A stretch of DNA of 64,000 nucleotides from Mycobacterium sp. 3519A (GTDB lineage Bacteria > Actinomycetota > Actinomycetes > Mycobacteriales > Mycobacteriaceae). Below the pieces are notes generated by a model. The model ran no database searches, was not told the DNA's origin, and saw only the letters and a list, made by a program, of their open reading frames with translations. Location of the stretch: NCBI RefSeq assembly GCF_900240945.1, contig NZ_OESG01000013.1:2441622-2505621 (forward strand), in the 5' to 3' direction. Numbering within the stretch: the stretch's first letter is position 1; the number at the start of each line of letters is the position of its first letter. A program made the position numbers and the translations under genes. This document shows, in pieces, positions 53,409 through 64,000 of this stretch.

Positions 53409-54434
53409 ATGAGTCCCCGCATTGTGGCGCTCGGTGGCGGGCATGGGCTCTATGCCACGCTGTCCGCCGCGCGCAGGCTCACCCCGCATGTCACGGCGAT
53501 CGTCACCGTCGCCGACGACGGCGGTTCGTCGGGCCGGTTGCGCAGCGAGCTGGAGGTGGTGCCGCCGGGCGACCTGCGAATGGCGTTGGCGGCGTTGGCA
53601 TCTGACACGCCGCACGGCCGCCTGTGGGCCACCATCATCCAGCACCGGTTCGGCGGCAGCGGCGCGCTGGCCGGGCATCCCATCGGCAACCTGATCTTGG
53701 CGGGGCTCAACGAGGTGCTGGCCGACCCGGTGGCCGCACTCGACGAGCTGGGCCGCGTACTCGGTCTCAAGGGTCGGGTGTTGCCGATGTGCCCGATGGG
53801 GCTGGGGATCGAGGCGGACGTCTCCGGGCTCGAGTCCGATCCGCGGATGTTCCGGGTGATCCGCGGCCAGGTGGCGATCGCGACGACCGTCGGGCAGGTG
53901 CGACGGGTGCGGTTGCTGCCCGCCGATCCGCCTGCCACCCGGCAGGCCGTCGACGCGATCATGGCGGCCGATCTGGTGGTGCTCGGACCCGGTTCGTGGT
54001 TCACCAGTGTGATCCCGCATGTGCTCGTGCCGCAGTTGGCTGCCGCGCTGCAGGCGACGACCGCCCGCCGGGCGCTGGTGTTGAACCTGGTCGCAGAGCC
54101 GGGGGAGACCGCGGGCTTCTCCGTCGAACGGCATATTCACGTGCTTGCTCAGCACGCGCCGGGTTTCTCGGTGCACGACATCATCGTCGATTCCAGCCGC
54201 GTGCCCAGTGAACGTGAGCGTGAACAATTGCGTCGCACGGCGCGGATTTTGAAGGCCGAAGTCGAGTTTGCTGACGTGTCCAGACCTGGTACACCTTTAC
54301 ATGACCCGGCGAGGTTGGCCGCGGCTCTGGAAGGGGTACGTGTCCGCGGCATGGTGCCGACTCGCGACGTTCAGGAGCCGACCATGCCCACACCGACAGT
54401 GAATGGACCGAGAGGTGACGATCCGTGGCGATGA
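53409..54434 (+). CDS. yvcK: YvcK/CuvA-family protein (gluconeogenic growth and cell-shape factor)
   Basis: A 341-residue protein of the CofD/YvcK fold. The UDP-sugar/phosphate-binding segments [29 protein letters not shown] and [13 protein letters not shown] are present, as is [18 protein letters not shown]. In M. tuberculosis the orthologue (CuvA, Rv1422) localises at the growing pole and supports cell-wall synthesis on some carbon sources. ATG 53409 follows GAGGA. The end overlaps whiA GTG. Confidence 0.94.
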   Translation: MSPRIVALGGGHGLYATLSAARRLTPHVTAIVTVADDGGSSGRLRSELEVVPPGDLRMALAALASDTPHGRLWATIIQHRFGGSGALAGHPIGNLILAGLNEVLADPVAALDELGRVLGLKGRVLPMCPMGLGIEADVSGLESDPRMFRVIRGQVAIATTVGQVRRVRLLPADPPATRQAVDAIMAADLVVLGPGSWFTSVIPHVLVPQLAAALQATTARRALVLNLVAEPGETAGFSVERHIHVLAQHAPGFSVHDIIVDSSRVPSEREREQLRRTARILKAEVEFADVSRPGTPLHDPARLAAALEGVRVRGMVPTRDVQEPTMPTPTVNGPRGDDPWR

Positions 54435-55408
54435 CGGCCGAGGTCAAGGACGAGCTGAGCCGTCTGGTAGTCAATTCGGTGAGCGCCCGCCGCGCTGAGG
54501 TGGCGTCGCTGCTGCGGTTCGCGGGCGGCTTGCACATCGTGTCCGGACGCGTGGTGGTGGAGGCCGAGGTGGATCTCGGCATCATCGCGCGGCGGCTGCG
54601 CAAGGACATCTACGACCTGTACGGGTACAACGCTGTGGTGCACGTGCTGTCGGCCAGCGGCATCCGCAAGAGCACCCGCTACGTGGTCCGGGTGGCCAAG
54701 GACGGCGAAGCGTTGGCGCGGCAGACCGGGCTGCTGGACCTGCGCGGCAGGCCGGTGCGGGGACTACCGGCGCAGGTGGTCGGCGGCAGCGTCGCCGACG
54801 CCGAAGCAGCTTGGCGCGGAGCGTTTTTGGCCCACGGGTCGTTGACGGAACCGGGCCGGTCGTCGGCGCTCGAGGTGAGTTGCCCCGGGCCGGAGGCGGC
54901 GCTGGCGTTGGTCGGCGCGGCCCGCAGGCTCGGCGTGAGCGCCAAGGCGCGTGAGGTGCGGGGCAGCGACCGCGTGGTGGTCCGCGACGGGGAAGCGATA
55001 GGTGCGTTGCTGACCCGGATGGGCGCACAGGACACCAGGCTGACGTGGGAGGAGCGTCGGATGCGCCGCGAGGTGCGCGCGACGGCCAACCGGCTGGCCA
55101 ATTTCGACGACGCCAATCTGCGGCGGTCGGCGCGGGCCGCGGTGGCCGCGGCGGCGCGGGTGGAGCGGGCGCTGGAAATCCTCGGCGACACTGTGCCGGA
55201 CCATTTGGCCGCCGCGGGCAAGCTGCGCGTCGAGCACCGGCAGGCGTCGCTGGAGGAGTTGGGCCGCCTCGCCGACCCGCCGATGACGAAAGACGCTGTC
55301 GCCGGCCGTATTCGGCGGTTGCTGTCGATGGCCGACCGCAAGGCCAAGCAGGACGGCATCCCCGACACCGAGTCGGCCGTCACGCCGGATCTGCTCGAGG
55401 ACGCCTAG
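54425..55408 (+). CDS. whiA: Sporulation-type transcription factor WhiA
   Basis: A 327-residue protein with an N-terminal LAGLIDADG-like half ([20 protein letters not shown], then [20 protein letters not shown]). A C-terminal helix-turn-helix follows ([20 protein letters not shown], then [19 protein letters not shown]). GTG 54425 is 9 nt after AGAGG; ATG 54431 gives the start annotated for M. tuberculosis. WhiA controls division and sporulation genes in Streptomyces. Position after yvcK is nearly universal in Gram-positives. Confidence 0.95.
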   Translation: MAMTAEVKDELSRLVVNSVSARRAEVASLLRFAGGLHIVSGRVVVEAEVDLGIIARRLRKDIYDLYGYNAVVHVLSASGIRKSTRYVVRVAKDGEALARQTGLLDLRGRPVRGLPAQVVGGSVADAEAAWRGAFLAHGSLTEPGRSSALEVSCPGPEAALALVGAARRLGVSAKAREVRGSDRVVVRDGEAIGALLTRMGAQDTRLTWEERRMRREVRATANRLANFDDANLRRSARAAVAAAARVERALEILGDTVPDHLAAAGKLRVEHRQASLEELGRLADPPMTKDAVAGRIRRLLSMADRKAKQDGIPDTESAVTPDLLEDA

Positions 55409-55433
55409 CTTTCGCGCTCCAGTGGGAAGTTGA

Positions 55434-56549
<1,116 letters not shown>

Positions 56550-56553
56550 CCCA

Positions 56554-57768
56554 GTGACTATCAAGACACTCGACGACCTACTCGCAGAAGGGGTTTCGGG
56601 TCGGGGTGTGCTGGTGCGCTCCGACCTGAACGTCCCTCTCGACGAGCAGCGCAACATCACCGACCCCGGGCGTATCATCGCGTCGGTGCCGACGTTGCAG
56701 GCGCTGTCCGACGCCGGGGCCAAGGTCGTCGTCACCGCGCACCTGGGCAGGCCGAAAGGCGGGCCGGACCCCGAGTTTTCGCTCGCGCCAGTCGCAAAAG
56801 CGTTGGGGGAGAAGCTCGGTCGACACGTCCAGTTGGCCGGTGACGTGGTCGGAACCGACGCGCTCGCCCGCGCAGAGGGACTGACCGACGGCGACATCCT
56901 GCTGCTGGAGAACATTCGCTTCGACCCGCGCGAGACCAGCAAGGACGACGCGGAGCGACTCGCGCTGGCCAAGCAGTTGGTCGAACTGGTCGGTGACGAC
57001 GGCGCGTTCGTGTCCGACGGCTTCGGTGTCGTGCACCGCAAGCAGGCGTCGGTCTACGACGTCGCCACCCTGCTGCCGCATTACGCGGGCACGTTGGTGG
57101 CGGCCGAGATCAAAGTGCTCGAACAGCTGACGAGGTCGACCGAACGGCCGTACGCGGTGGTGCTCGGCGGCTCCAAGGTGTCGGACAAGCTGGCGGTCAT
57201 CGAGAACCTCGCGACCAAAGCTGACAGCATCGTCATCGGCGGCGGGATGTGCTTCACCTTCCTTGCCTCGCAAGGTGTTTCGGTGGGCAAGTCGCTGCTC
57301 GAAGAGGGCATGATCGACACCTGCCGCAAGCTGCTCGAAGACTACGGCGACGTGATCCATGTGCCGGTCGACATCGTCGTCGCCGACGAGTTCAAGGCCG
57401 ATTCACCGTCGGAGATCGTTGCGGCCGACCGCATTCCGGACGGCAAGATGGGCCTCGACGTCGGGCCCGGCACGGTGGAGCGGTTCACCACGCTGCTGTC
57501 CAACGCGAAGACGATCTTCTGGAACGGCCCGATGGGTGTGTTCGAGTTCCCGGCGTTCGCGGCGGGCACCAAGGGCGTCGCCGAGGCGATCATCAGCGCC
57601 ACCGGCAAGGGTGCGTTCAGCGTCGTCGGTGGCGGCGACTCTGCGGCCGCGGTACGCCAACTCGGCCTGCCCGAGGACGGCTTCTCGCACATTTCCACCG
57701 GCGGCGGGGCCTCGCTGGAATACCTTGAGGGCAAGACCCTGCCGGGTATCGAAGTCCTGACCGATTAG
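56554..57768 (+). CDS. pgk: Phosphoglycerate kinase
   Basis: A 404-residue enzyme making ATP from 1,3-bisphosphoglycerate. The substrate-binding [12 protein letters not shown] and [14 protein letters not shown], the hinge [20 protein letters not shown] and the nucleotide-binding [14 protein letters not shown] are intact. GTG 56554 is 4 nt after the gap stop, so the genes are co-transcribed. tpiA follows after 8 nt. Confidence 0.97.
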   Translation: MTIKTLDDLLAEGVSGRGVLVRSDLNVPLDEQRNITDPGRIIASVPTLQALSDAGAKVVVTAHLGRPKGGPDPEFSLAPVAKALGEKLGRHVQLAGDVVGTDALARAEGLTDGDILLLENIRFDPRETSKDDAERLALAKQLVELVGDDGAFVSDGFGVVHRKQASVYDVATLLPHYAGTLVAAEIKVLEQLTRSTERPYAVVLGGSKVSDKLAVIENLATKADSIVIGGGMCFTFLASQGVSVGKSLLEEGMIDTCRKLLEDYGDVIHVPVDIVVADEFKADSPSEIVAADRIPDGKMGLDVGPGTVERFTTLLSNAKTIFWNGPMGVFEFPAFAAGTKGVAEAIISATGKGAFSVVGGGDSAAAVRQLGLPEDGFSHISTGGGASLEYLEGKTLPGIEVLTD

Positions 57769-57776
57769 GAGATCCC

Positions 57777-58562
57777 GTGTCCCGTAAGCCGTTGATCGCC
57801 GGCAACTGGAAGATGAACCTCAACCACTTCGAGGCGATCGCGCTGGTGCAGAAGATCGCGTTCTCGCTGCCGGACAAGTACTTCGACAAGGTCGACGTCG
57901 CGGTGCTGCCGCCGTTCACCGACCTGCGCAGCGTGCAGACCCTCGTCGACGGCGACAAGTTGCGGCTGACCTACGGTGCGCAGGACGTGTCGCAGCACGA
58001 CTCGGGCGCGTACACCGGCGAGATCAGCGGCGCCTTCCTGGCCAAGCTCGGCTGCACCTATGTGGTGGTCGGCCACTCGGAGCGGCGCACCTATCACCAT
58101 GAGGACGACGCGCTGGTGGCGGCTAAGGCCGCGGCGGCGTTCCGGTACGGTCTCACGCCGATCATCTGCATGGGTGAGCAACTCGACATCCGCGAGGCCG
58201 GCAACCACGTCGAGTACTGCGTGACGCAGTTGCAGGGCTCGCTGGCGGGGCTGACCGCCGAGCAGATCGGCAACGCGGTGATCGCCTACGAGCCGGTGTG
58301 GGCGATCGGCACCGGCCGGGTGGCCAGCGCCGCCGACGCGCAGGAAGTCTGCAAGGCCATCCGCGACGAACTCGGCAAGTTGGCGTCCCCGCAGGCCGCG
58401 GCAGGTGTCCGGGTGCTCTACGGCGGCTCCGTCAACGCCAAGAACGTCGGCGAGATCGTCGCCCAGGAAGACGTGGACGGCGCCCTGGTCGGTGGGGCGT
58501 CGCTCGACGGCGAGCAGTTCGCCACGCTGTCGGCCATCGCCGCTGGTGGGCCCCTGCCCTGA
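57777..58562 (+). CDS. tpiA: Triosephosphate isomerase
   Basis: A 261-residue TIM barrel. N-terminal [15 protein letters not shown] supplies the Asn and Lys of the active site, [12 protein letters not shown] the catalytic His, and [15 protein letters not shown] the catalytic Glu with the mobile loop. GTG 57777 follows GGAGA. It ends the gap-pgk-tpiA unit; secG starts 31 nt later. Confidence 0.97.
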   Translation: MSRKPLIAGNWKMNLNHFEAIALVQKIAFSLPDKYFDKVDVAVLPPFTDLRSVQTLVDGDKLRLTYGAQDVSQHDSGAYTGEISGAFLAKLGCTYVVVGHSERRTYHHEDDALVAAKAAAAFRYGLTPIICMGEQLDIREAGNHVEYCVTQLQGSLAGLTAEQIGNAVIAYEPVWAIGTGRVASAADAQEVCKAIRDELGKLASPQAAAGVRVLYGGSVNAKNVGEIVAQEDVDGALVGGASLDGEQFATLSAIAAGGPLP

Positions 58563-58593
58563 CCCGGGCCGAACAGCCTGTAGTCTGGCGGCC

Positions 58594-58827
58594 ATGGAAT
58601 TGGCCCTCCAGATCACGCTGATCGTGACCAGTGTGCTGGTCGTGCTCCTGGTTCTGCTGCACCGCGCCAAGGGCGGCGGTCTGTCCACCTTGTTCGGCGG
58701 TGGCGTGCAGTCCAGCCTGTCCGGGTCGACCGTCGTCGAGAAGAACCTCGACCGCCTGACGCTGTTCGTGACGGGCATCTGGCTGGTGTCGATCATCGCC
58801 GTCGCGCTGCTGATCAAATACAGCTAA
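58594..58827 (+). CDS. secG: Preprotein translocase subunit SecG
   Basis: A 77-residue membrane protein with two TM helices (ALQITLIVTSVLVVLLVLL and LTLFVTGIWLVSIIAVALL). They flank the conserved cytosolic loop HRAKGGGLSTLFGGGVQSSL. It assists SecYE during protein export. TAGTCT at 58581-58586 ends 7 nt before ATG 58594 and no ribosome site is present, so it may also have its own leaderless transcript in addition to read-through from tpiA. Confidence 0.94.
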   Translation: MELALQITLIVTSVLVVLLVLLHRAKGGGLSTLFGGGVQSSLSGSTVVEKNLDRLTLFVTGIWLVSIIAVALLIKYS

Positions 58828-58842
58828 CTGCGGCGGTACCGG

Positions 58843-59091
58843 CTACAGGATGCCGCCGAGCCCGGGCAGATTGCCGAGCAACGGCAGGTCGCCGAGCAGT
58901 CCCCCGCTCACCGGGTCGTCGTCGCAGACCTGGCTGAATTGCGGCACATTCACGACCTGACCCTGATTGCCGATGGTGACGGTGTTCTTCGGACACGCCG
59001 TTGGCTCGGCGGCCGCGGTCGCCGCACCCGCCAGCGCGAGCACCACGGCGGCACCGCCCGCCAGCAACAGTCGTGAGATTGCAGTCGTCAT
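58843..59091 (-). CDS. Small secreted protein with two cysteines
   Basis: An 82-residue protein with a clear signal peptide (residues 1-28, LLLAGGAAVVLALAGAATAA, cut before EPTAC). The mature part is only 54 residues: Cys33 and Cys56 flank KNTVTIGNQGQVVNVPQFSQ and could form a disulfide. The tail is a Gly/Leu/Pro-rich run (SGGLLGDLPLLGNLPGLGG). I do not recognise the family. It is convergent with secG (15-nt gap) and divergent from the MspA-like gene. Confidence 0.7.
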   Translation of the reverse strand: MTTAISRLLLAGGAAVVLALAGAATAAAEPTACPKNTVTIGNQGQVVNVPQFSQVCDDDPVSGGLLGDLPLLGNLPGLGGIL

Positions 59092-59175
59092 GCGTCAAGC
59101 CTGCGCTCGGGCGCGGGTCAAGAGCAACAGTCCGATGACAGGAACCGTTCAGGACTCGACCATAGGATCGCGGCC

Positions 59176-59808
59176 GTGCCCAGACTTCTTCGTGCTGGCG
59201 CGGTCGGTTTCGTGCTTCTCTGCCTCGGTGACGGGGTGGCAGCGGCTGACCCGCTGCCGGTTGCCGACGTCACGCAGTCCGCAGTCACCGACGATGGCTG
59301 GCACCTGAGTGCGGCGCTGACCCGGATGACCATCAACTCCGTGCCGAACATGGCCGCCACCGCCTTCACCAGGGAGGGATTCGTCACCGGAAAAGCCGAG
59401 GCCACCATCGACGGCAACGGCAGCAGCGCAGTGAACTCCGGCACATTGGTGTTCGGTCTGCAGTTGGGCTGCCAGGTCGACCTCAGCGAGGGCGGCAGCG
59501 TCGGTGTCGACGCCGACGCGGGCATCAGCCCCGGCTTCAACGGCGGAAACCTGCTCAACGTCATCGGCCCGTACGCCGATATCGGCGGCAACGCGTCGAT
59601 CAATCTGCTGCCCGGCAACATCACGAATCTCGGACTTGGCAAAAAGGAGCTCAAGGGTCGAAGCGGCGAAATCGTCGTGCACGACGCGCACGTCAAAGTG
59701 GATGGCTGCGGAGGACAGGTGGCCGTGCGGTTCTTCGCGACCGCGATGATCGACACCGACAAGTCCGACGACAGCGTGAACACCTACGGCGACATCCTCA
59801 CGATATGA
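59176..59808 (+). CDS. MspA-family porin-like secreted protein
   Basis: A 210-residue protein from GTG 59176. Its signal peptide ends at about residue 24 (AAA before DPLPV), leaving 186 residues, close to the 184 of mature MspA. Shared features are REGFVTGKAEATIDG, GTLVFGLQLGCQ, the Gly/Asn-rich GISPGFNGGN region, INLLPGNITNLGLG and the C-terminal FFATAMIDTDKSDDSVNTYG. MspA octamers form outer-membrane pores in rapid growers. This one carries Cys99 and Cys178, which classical MspA lacks. TAGGAT at 59163-59168 suggests a leaderless transcript. The stop overlaps the next gene. Confidence 0.82.
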   Translation: MPRLLRAGAVGFVLLCLGDGVAAADPLPVADVTQSAVTDDGWHLSAALTRMTINSVPNMAATAFTREGFVTGKAEATIDGNGSSAVNSGTLVFGLQLGCQVDLSEGGSVGVDADAGISPGFNGGNLLNVIGPYADIGGNASINLLPGNITNLGLGKKELKGRSGEIVVHDAHVKVDGCGGQVAVRFFATAMIDTDKSDDSVNTYGDILTI

Positions 59809-60152
59809 GTGCCGTCCGGATATGGCTTGCGGCAGCGGCGCTTTCGACCGTCGCTGGCTTCGTCCCGATCGCGATCGCGAACGCCGACTGCACCACGCCC
59901 GGTGACTTCGGAGCCGGCTCCGGATGTGCGCCTCCGTCGTCGGGATCGGGCAACGCCGAGAGTTGGCCGCCGACATCGGTGGACTGGCCGCCGCAATTGA
60001 AGTCGGACTCCGACTCCGACAGCGACGACAAGGACGCGGGGTCGAAATCGAAGACGCCGATCGTCATGCCGTACGGAGAAAAACCCCCGCCCGCGACGAC
60101 GAGCACGAGTACGAGCGCGAAACCGACCCCGATCGTCGTGCCGCAGCACTAG
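59805..60152 (+). CDS. Secreted Ser/Asp/Pro-rich protein co-translated with the MspA-like gene
   Basis: A 115-residue protein whose ATG overlaps the MspA-like stop by 4 nt. The signal peptide covers residues 1-27 ([22 protein letters not shown] before DCTTP). The mature 88 residues have two Cys (29 and 41), an acidic Ser-Asp run ([18 protein letters not shown]) and a Pro/Ser/Thr-rich tail ending PIVVPQH. It looks intrinsically disordered and exported. Tight coupling suggests it works with the porin-like protein. I do not recognise the family. Confidence 0.72.
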   Translation: MSAVRIWLAAAALSTVAGFVPIAIANADCTTPGDFGAGSGCAPPSSGSGNAESWPPTSVDWPPQLKSDSDSDSDDKDAGSKSKTPIVMPYGEKPPPATTSTSTSAKPTPIVVPQH

Positions 60153-60196
60153 GGCCTCGCCATGCAGCCTTGTGCGCCCCCGTCGATACTTGTCAG

Positions 60197-62992
60197 ATGG
60201 CTGAAGGACCCGACGTCGCGCTCGCACCGATCGGTTCGGTGCGGCGCACCCAGGTTGGCCGTGAGGCCACCGAGCCGATGAGGGAGGACATCCGGCTGCT
60301 CGGCACCATCCTGGGCGACACGGTCAGGGAGCAGAACGGCGAAGAAGTGTTCGACCTCGTCGAGCGGGCCCGCGTCGAATCGTTCCGGGTGCGGCGCTCG
60401 GAAATCGACCGGGCCGAACTGGCGCGGCTGTTCGACGGCATCGACGTCCGGTTGGCCGTCCCCGTCATCCGGGCGTTCACCCACTTCGCGCTGCTGGCCA
60501 ACGTTGCCGAGGACATCCACCGCGAACGCCGCAGAGCCGCTCACATCGCGGCAGGCGACCCGCCGCAGAACAGCACCCTGGCCGCCACCTACCTCAAACT
60601 CGACGCCGCCGGCCTTGATTCGGTCACGGTCGCCGAGGCGCTGACCGGAGCGTTGGTGTCGCCGGTGATCACCGCGCATCCCACCGAGACGCGACGCCGC
60701 ACGGTGTTCGACGCCCAGCACCGGATCACCGAGCTGATGCGGCTGCGCCTGCACGGCCACACCGAGACCGAGGACGGCCGCGACATCAACCGCGAGTTGC
60801 GCAGACACATCTTCACGCTGTGGCAGACCGCGCTGATCCGGTTGTCGCGGTTGAAGATTCAGGACGAGATCGAAACAGGCCTGCGTTACTACCAGGCCGC
60901 GTTCCTGGACGTCATCCCGAAGGTCAACGCGGAGGTGCGGACCGCGTTACAGGCGCGCTGGCCCGACGCGCACCTGCTCGAGCAGCCGATCCTGCGGCCC
61001 GGTTCGTGGATAGGCGGTGACCGCGACGGCAATCCGAACGTGACCGCCGACGTGGTTCGGCAGGCCACCGGCAGGGCCGCCTACACCGCGCTGGAACACT
61101 ACTTCAGCGAAATCACCGCGCTGGAACAGGAACTGTCGATGTCGGCGCGGTTGGTGAAGATCAGCGACGAACTCCAGGAACTGGCAGGCGACTGCGACGA
61201 GCCGGTGCGCGCCGACGAACCGTACCGTCGCGCGATGCGCGTCATCCACGGCCGACTCACCGCGACGGCGGCCGAAATCCTGGACGTCCAGCCCGAGCAC
61301 GAGCTGGACCTCGGTCTCGAGCGCTATCAGACGCCCGCCGAACTGCTCGCCGACCTCGACGTCGTCGACCGGTCGTTGCGCGCCAACGGCAGCGCGGTGC
61401 TCGCCGACGATCGGCTGGCAAGGTTGCGGGAAGCGGTGCACGCCTTCGGTTTTCACCTGTCCGGTCTCGATCTGCGACAGAACTCCGACGTGCACGAGGA
61501 GGTCGTCGCCGAACTCCTGGCGTGGGCCGGTGTGCACCCCGACTACCGCTCGCTGTCCGAGCCGGACCGTGTCGAGTTGCTGGCCGCCGAATTGGCCACT
61601 CGGCGGCCGCTGACGAAAGCGGACGCAGAGCTGTCGGAGCTGGCCCGCAAGGAACTCGACATCGTCGGCGCTGCCGCCCGCGCGGTTCGCGTGTTCGGCG
61701 CTCAGGCGGTACCCAACTACATCATTTCGATGTGCCAATCGGTTTCGGACATGCTCGAGGCGGCGATCCTGCTCAAGGAGGCGGGGTTGCTCGATGTCTC
61801 GAGCGACGAGCCGTACGCCCCTGTCGGGATCGTGCCGTTGTTCGAGACGATCGACGATCTGCAGCGCGGCTCGTCGATTCTCGAAGCGGTGCTTGACCTT
61901 CCGCTGTACCGCGCGGTGGTGAACTCGCGCGGTGACAGCCAGGAAGTGATGCTCGGCTACTCCGACTCCAACAAGGACGGCGGCTACCTGGCCGCGAACT
62001 GGGCGCTGTACCGGGCCGAGTTGGATCTGGTGGAGTCCGCGCGCAAGACCGGAATTCGGTTGCGGCTGTTCCACGGTCGCGGTGGGACGGTTGGTCGTGG
62101 TGGCGGGCCGAGTTACGACGCCATCCTGGCCCAACCGCCCGGCGCGGTGAACGGGTCGCTGCGGCTGACCGAACAGGGTGAGGTGATCGCCGCGAAGTAC
62201 GCCGAACCGCGGATCGCCCACCGCAACCTCGAGACGCTGTTGGCCGCGACGCTGGAGGCCACCCTGCTCGACGTCGAAGGCCTCGGCGATGCGGCCGGTC
62301 CCGCGTACGAAGTGCTGGACGACGTCGCGGCGAGGGCGCAGCGTGCCTACGCCGAACTGGTCCATGAGACACCGGGTTTCGTCGAGTACTTCAAGGCGTC
62401 GACGCCGGTCAGCGAGATCGGGTCGCTGAACATCGGCAGCAGGCCGACGTCGCGTAAGCCGACGACGTCGATCTCCGATCTGCGTGCCATCCCCTGGGTG
62501 CTGGCGTGGAGCCAGTCGCGGGTGATGCTGCCCGGCTGGTACGGCACCGGCACGGCGTTCGAGACGTGGATCGGCGAGGACGACGGTCGATTGGAAGTGT
62601 TGCAGGACCTGTATCGCCGGTGGCCGTTCTTCCGCACCGTGCTGTCGAACATGGCGCAGGTGATGTCCAAGGCCGACATGGGATTGGCGGCGCGCTACTC
62701 CGAACTCGTCGACGACGAGGCGCTGCGCAAGAGGGTGTTCGACAAGATCGTCGACGAACACGACCGCACCATCCGCATGCACAAATTGATCACCGGCCAC
62801 GACGACCTGCTGGCCGACAACCCGGCGCTGGCCCGGTCGGTGTTCAACCGCTTCCCGTATCTGGAACCGCTGAATCATCTGCAGGTGGAACTGTTGCGGC
62901 GGTACCGGTCCGGAGACGACGCAGACTTGGTCAGGCGGGGCATCTTGCTGACCATGAGCGGGTTGGCCACCGCGTTGCGCAACAGCGGCTAA
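60197..62992 (+). CDS. ppc: Phosphoenolpyruvate carboxylase
   Basis: A 931-residue anaplerotic enzyme converting PEP and bicarbonate to oxaloacetate. The catalytic His lies in [13 protein letters not shown] (161-165), the second signature is [15 protein letters not shown], and the flexible Gly loop is [15 protein letters not shown]. The C-terminal substrate/effector region ends [10 protein letters not shown], with the NSG terminus usual for the family. ATG 60197 is 6 nt after GATACT (60185-60190) with no ribosome site, so a leaderless start is plausible. Confidence 0.97.
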   Translation: MAEGPDVALAPIGSVRRTQVGREATEPMREDIRLLGTILGDTVREQNGEEVFDLVERARVESFRVRRSEIDRAELARLFDGIDVRLAVPVIRAFTHFALLANVAEDIHRERRRAAHIAAGDPPQNSTLAATYLKLDAAGLDSVTVAEALTGALVSPVITAHPTETRRRTVFDAQHRITELMRLRLHGHTETEDGRDINRELRRHIFTLWQTALIRLSRLKIQDEIETGLRYYQAAFLDVIPKVNAEVRTALQARWPDAHLLEQPILRPGSWIGGDRDGNPNVTADVVRQATGRAAYTALEHYFSEITALEQELSMSARLVKISDELQELAGDCDEPVRADEPYRRAMRVIHGRLTATAAEILDVQPEHELDLGLERYQTPAELLADLDVVDRSLRANGSAVLADDRLARLREAVHAFGFHLSGLDLRQNSDVHEEVVAELLAWAGVHPDYRSLSEPDRVELLAAELATRRPLTKADAELSELARKELDIVGAAARAVRVFGAQAVPNYIISMCQSVSDMLEAAILLKEAGLLDVSSDEPYAPVGIVPLFETIDDLQRGSSILEAVLDLPLYRAVVNSRGDSQEVMLGYSDSNKDGGYLAANWALYRAELDLVESARKTGIRLRLFHGRGGTVGRGGGPSYDAILAQPPGAVNGSLRLTEQGEVIAAKYAEPRIAHRNLETLLAATLEATLLDVEGLGDAAGPAYEVLDDVAARAQRAYAELVHETPGFVEYFKASTPVSEIGSLNIGSRPTSRKPTTSISDLRAIPWVLAWSQSRVMLPGWYGTGTAFETWIGEDDGRLEVLQDLYRRWPFFRTVLSNMAQVMSKADMGLAARYSELVDDEALRKRVFDKIVDEHDRTIRMHKLITGHDDLLADNPALARSVFNRFPYLEPLNHLQVELLRRYRSGDDADLVRRGILLTMSGLATALRNSG

Positions 62993-63003
62993 CCTCGTCA
63001 GGC

Positions 63004-64000
63004 ATGGGTCGGCTACTGATCAAGAATGTCCGGATCTTCGACGGTTTGACCGACCATCTCTTCGCAGGCCATGTCCTGATCGACGGGACGAAGGTCGCCG
63101 CCGTCGAGAGATCACCCATCGCGGAGGACGCGAACACCGTCGTGATCGACGGCGCCGACAGGGTGCTGATGCCTGGCATGAGCGACGCGCACGTGCACCT
63201 GATGGGGATGGCGAACACCATGTTCGACATGATGCTGGCGTCTGAGTCGCAGTTGATCGCAAGCACCCTCGCCCGCGCCAAGGACACCTTGCTGCGTGGT
63301 TTCACCACGGTTCGCGACATGGCCGGTGACACGGCAGGCATCAAGAATGTCATCGACGGCGAACCGGCGCTCGGACCGCGGATCTATCCCAGCCAGGCGG
63401 CGATCTCGCAGACCGCAGGGCACGGTGACTTCGGACTGGTTGACGACAGGCCCACCGCGCTGGGTGGCGGGGAGTCCCGAGCCGAGCAGATCGGCATGAT
63501 GCGTGTCGCGGACGGCGAAACCCGCGTGCTCGCAGCGGTGCGTGAGCAGCTTCGCCGAGGTGCCTCGCAGATCAAACTGATGACGGGTGGCGGCGTGGCC
63601 TCGGCGTACGACCCCCTGTACACCTTGCAGTTCACCCCGCGAGAACTTCGCGCCGCGGTCGACGCCGCAACGGATTACGGCACCTACGTCGCCACCCACG
63701 TGTACACCGTTGCGGGAATCCACCGTGCCGTCGATGCGGGCGTGCAGTCCATCGAGCACGGCCACCTGGCCGACGAACCGACAATCGCGATGCTCGCCGA
63801 GCGCGACGTCTGGCTGTCGACCCAGCCGTTCGCCGAACACGACCACAACTTCCCCAACCCCGAGAACGCCGAGAAGAACCGCGAGATCTGCACCGGCACC
63901 GACCGGCTGTACGCCTGGGCGCGCAAGCACGGCGTCAAGACGGCGTGGGGGACCGACCTGCTCTTCGAGCCCGAACACGCGGGCAGGCAGAGCGAGATGA
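63004..64000 (+). CDS. Amidohydrolase-family metal-dependent hydrolase (3' end outside window)
   Basis: The first 332 codons are visible; the gene runs past the window end. Metal ligands include HVHLMG (His63 and His65), a likely carboxylated Lys in SQIKLMTGGG, His in VATHVYT and His in SIEHGHLAD, with the Asp expected in WGTDLLFEPEH. The pattern fits the imidazolonepropionase/prolidase-like branch of the amidohydrolase superfamily, which often cleaves peptides or cyclic amides. Substrate is unknown. TAACCT (62990-62995) overlapping the ppc stop may give a leaderless transcript. Confidence 0.85.
   Translation, partial: MGRLLIKNVRIFDGLTDHLFAGHVLIDGTKVAAVERSPIAEDANTVVIDGADRVLMPGMSDAHVHLMGMANTMFDMMLASESQLIASTLARAKDTLLRGFTTVRDMAGDTAGIKNVIDGEPALGPRIYPSQAAISQTAGHGDFGLVDDRPTALGGGESRAEQIGMMRVADGETRVLAAVREQLRRGASQIKLMTGGGVASAYDPLYTLQFTPRELRAAVDAATDYGTYVATHVYTVAGIHRAVDAGVQSIEHGHLADEPTIAMLAERDVWLSTQPFAEHDHNFPNPENAEKNREICTGTDRLYAWARKHGVKTAWGTDLLFEPEHAGRQSEM

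Overview
The window is chromosomal DNA from a high-GC actinobacterium, almost certainly an environmental, rapid-grower-type Mycobacterium (Mycolicibacterium). This rests on gene order and on protein sequences that closely resemble M. tuberculosis or M. smegmatis orthologues: pyrR-pyrB-pyrC-carA-carB-pyrF, mihF-gmk-rpoZ-coaBC-metK, priA, fmt-rsmB-rpe-ribD, p55-lprG, ribE-ribBA-ribH, uvrC-rapZ-yvcK-whiA and gap-pgk-tpiA-secG, followed by ppc. GTG starts, 4-base start/stop overlaps and likely leaderless genes are common. No rRNA, tRNA, CRISPR array, insertion sequence or prophage was seen.

Layout. 1-5.5 kb is accessory: a cut-off NTF2-like gene, a large AAA/LuxR regulator, a 68-residue protein, and an FAD monooxygenase translated directly after a beta-lactamase-fold hydrolase. 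5.6-10.2 kb is one very large exported protein with three Ig/VCBS-like domains and, by my reading, three seven-bladed YVTN beta-propellers. 10.2-19.0 kb is the complete de novo UMP operon, preceded by an RNA hairpin matching the PyrR-binding loop. A palindromic element sits between carA and carB. A decayed DUF4345-like gene and a long non-coding leader separate pyrF from mihF. 19.9-23.8 kb holds nucleoid, nucleotide, RNA polymerase, coenzyme A and S-adenosylmethionine genes.

23.8-28.7 kb is again accessory: a Baeyer-Villiger-type monooxygenase, an HD-domain protein divergent from a GlxA-type AraC regulator, an NlhH-like esterase and a YhhN membrane protein. 28.7-37.1 kb runs from priA through a DUF2207/LemA pair to fmt, rsmB, rpe and ribD. 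37.1-40.1 kb is an island with an ABC ATPase fused to a cyclic-nucleotide-binding domain, its FtsX-type permease, a DJ-1/PfpI protein and a 55-residue ORF. 40-48 kb holds p55-lprG and the remaining riboflavin genes, interrupted by a second Ig-repeat surface protein.

48-55.4 kb has a GNAT acetyltransferase and lipoprotein gamma-glutamyltransferase opposite the uvrC-rapZ-yvcK-whiA unit. 55.5-58.8 kb is the lower-glycolysis operon with secG. 58.8-64 kb holds small secreted proteins, an MspA-fold porin-like protein, PEP carboxylase and the start of an amidohydrolase.

Functionally the window is mostly housekeeping metabolism (pyrimidines, riboflavin, glycolysis/anaplerosis) interspersed with cell-envelope and surface genes. 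The most unusual content is the two Ig-repeat exported proteins, the cysteine-containing MspA-like protein with its coupled secreted partner, the PyrR RNA site, the carA-carB palindrome, the DUF4345 pseudogene and the HD/GlxA divergent pair.
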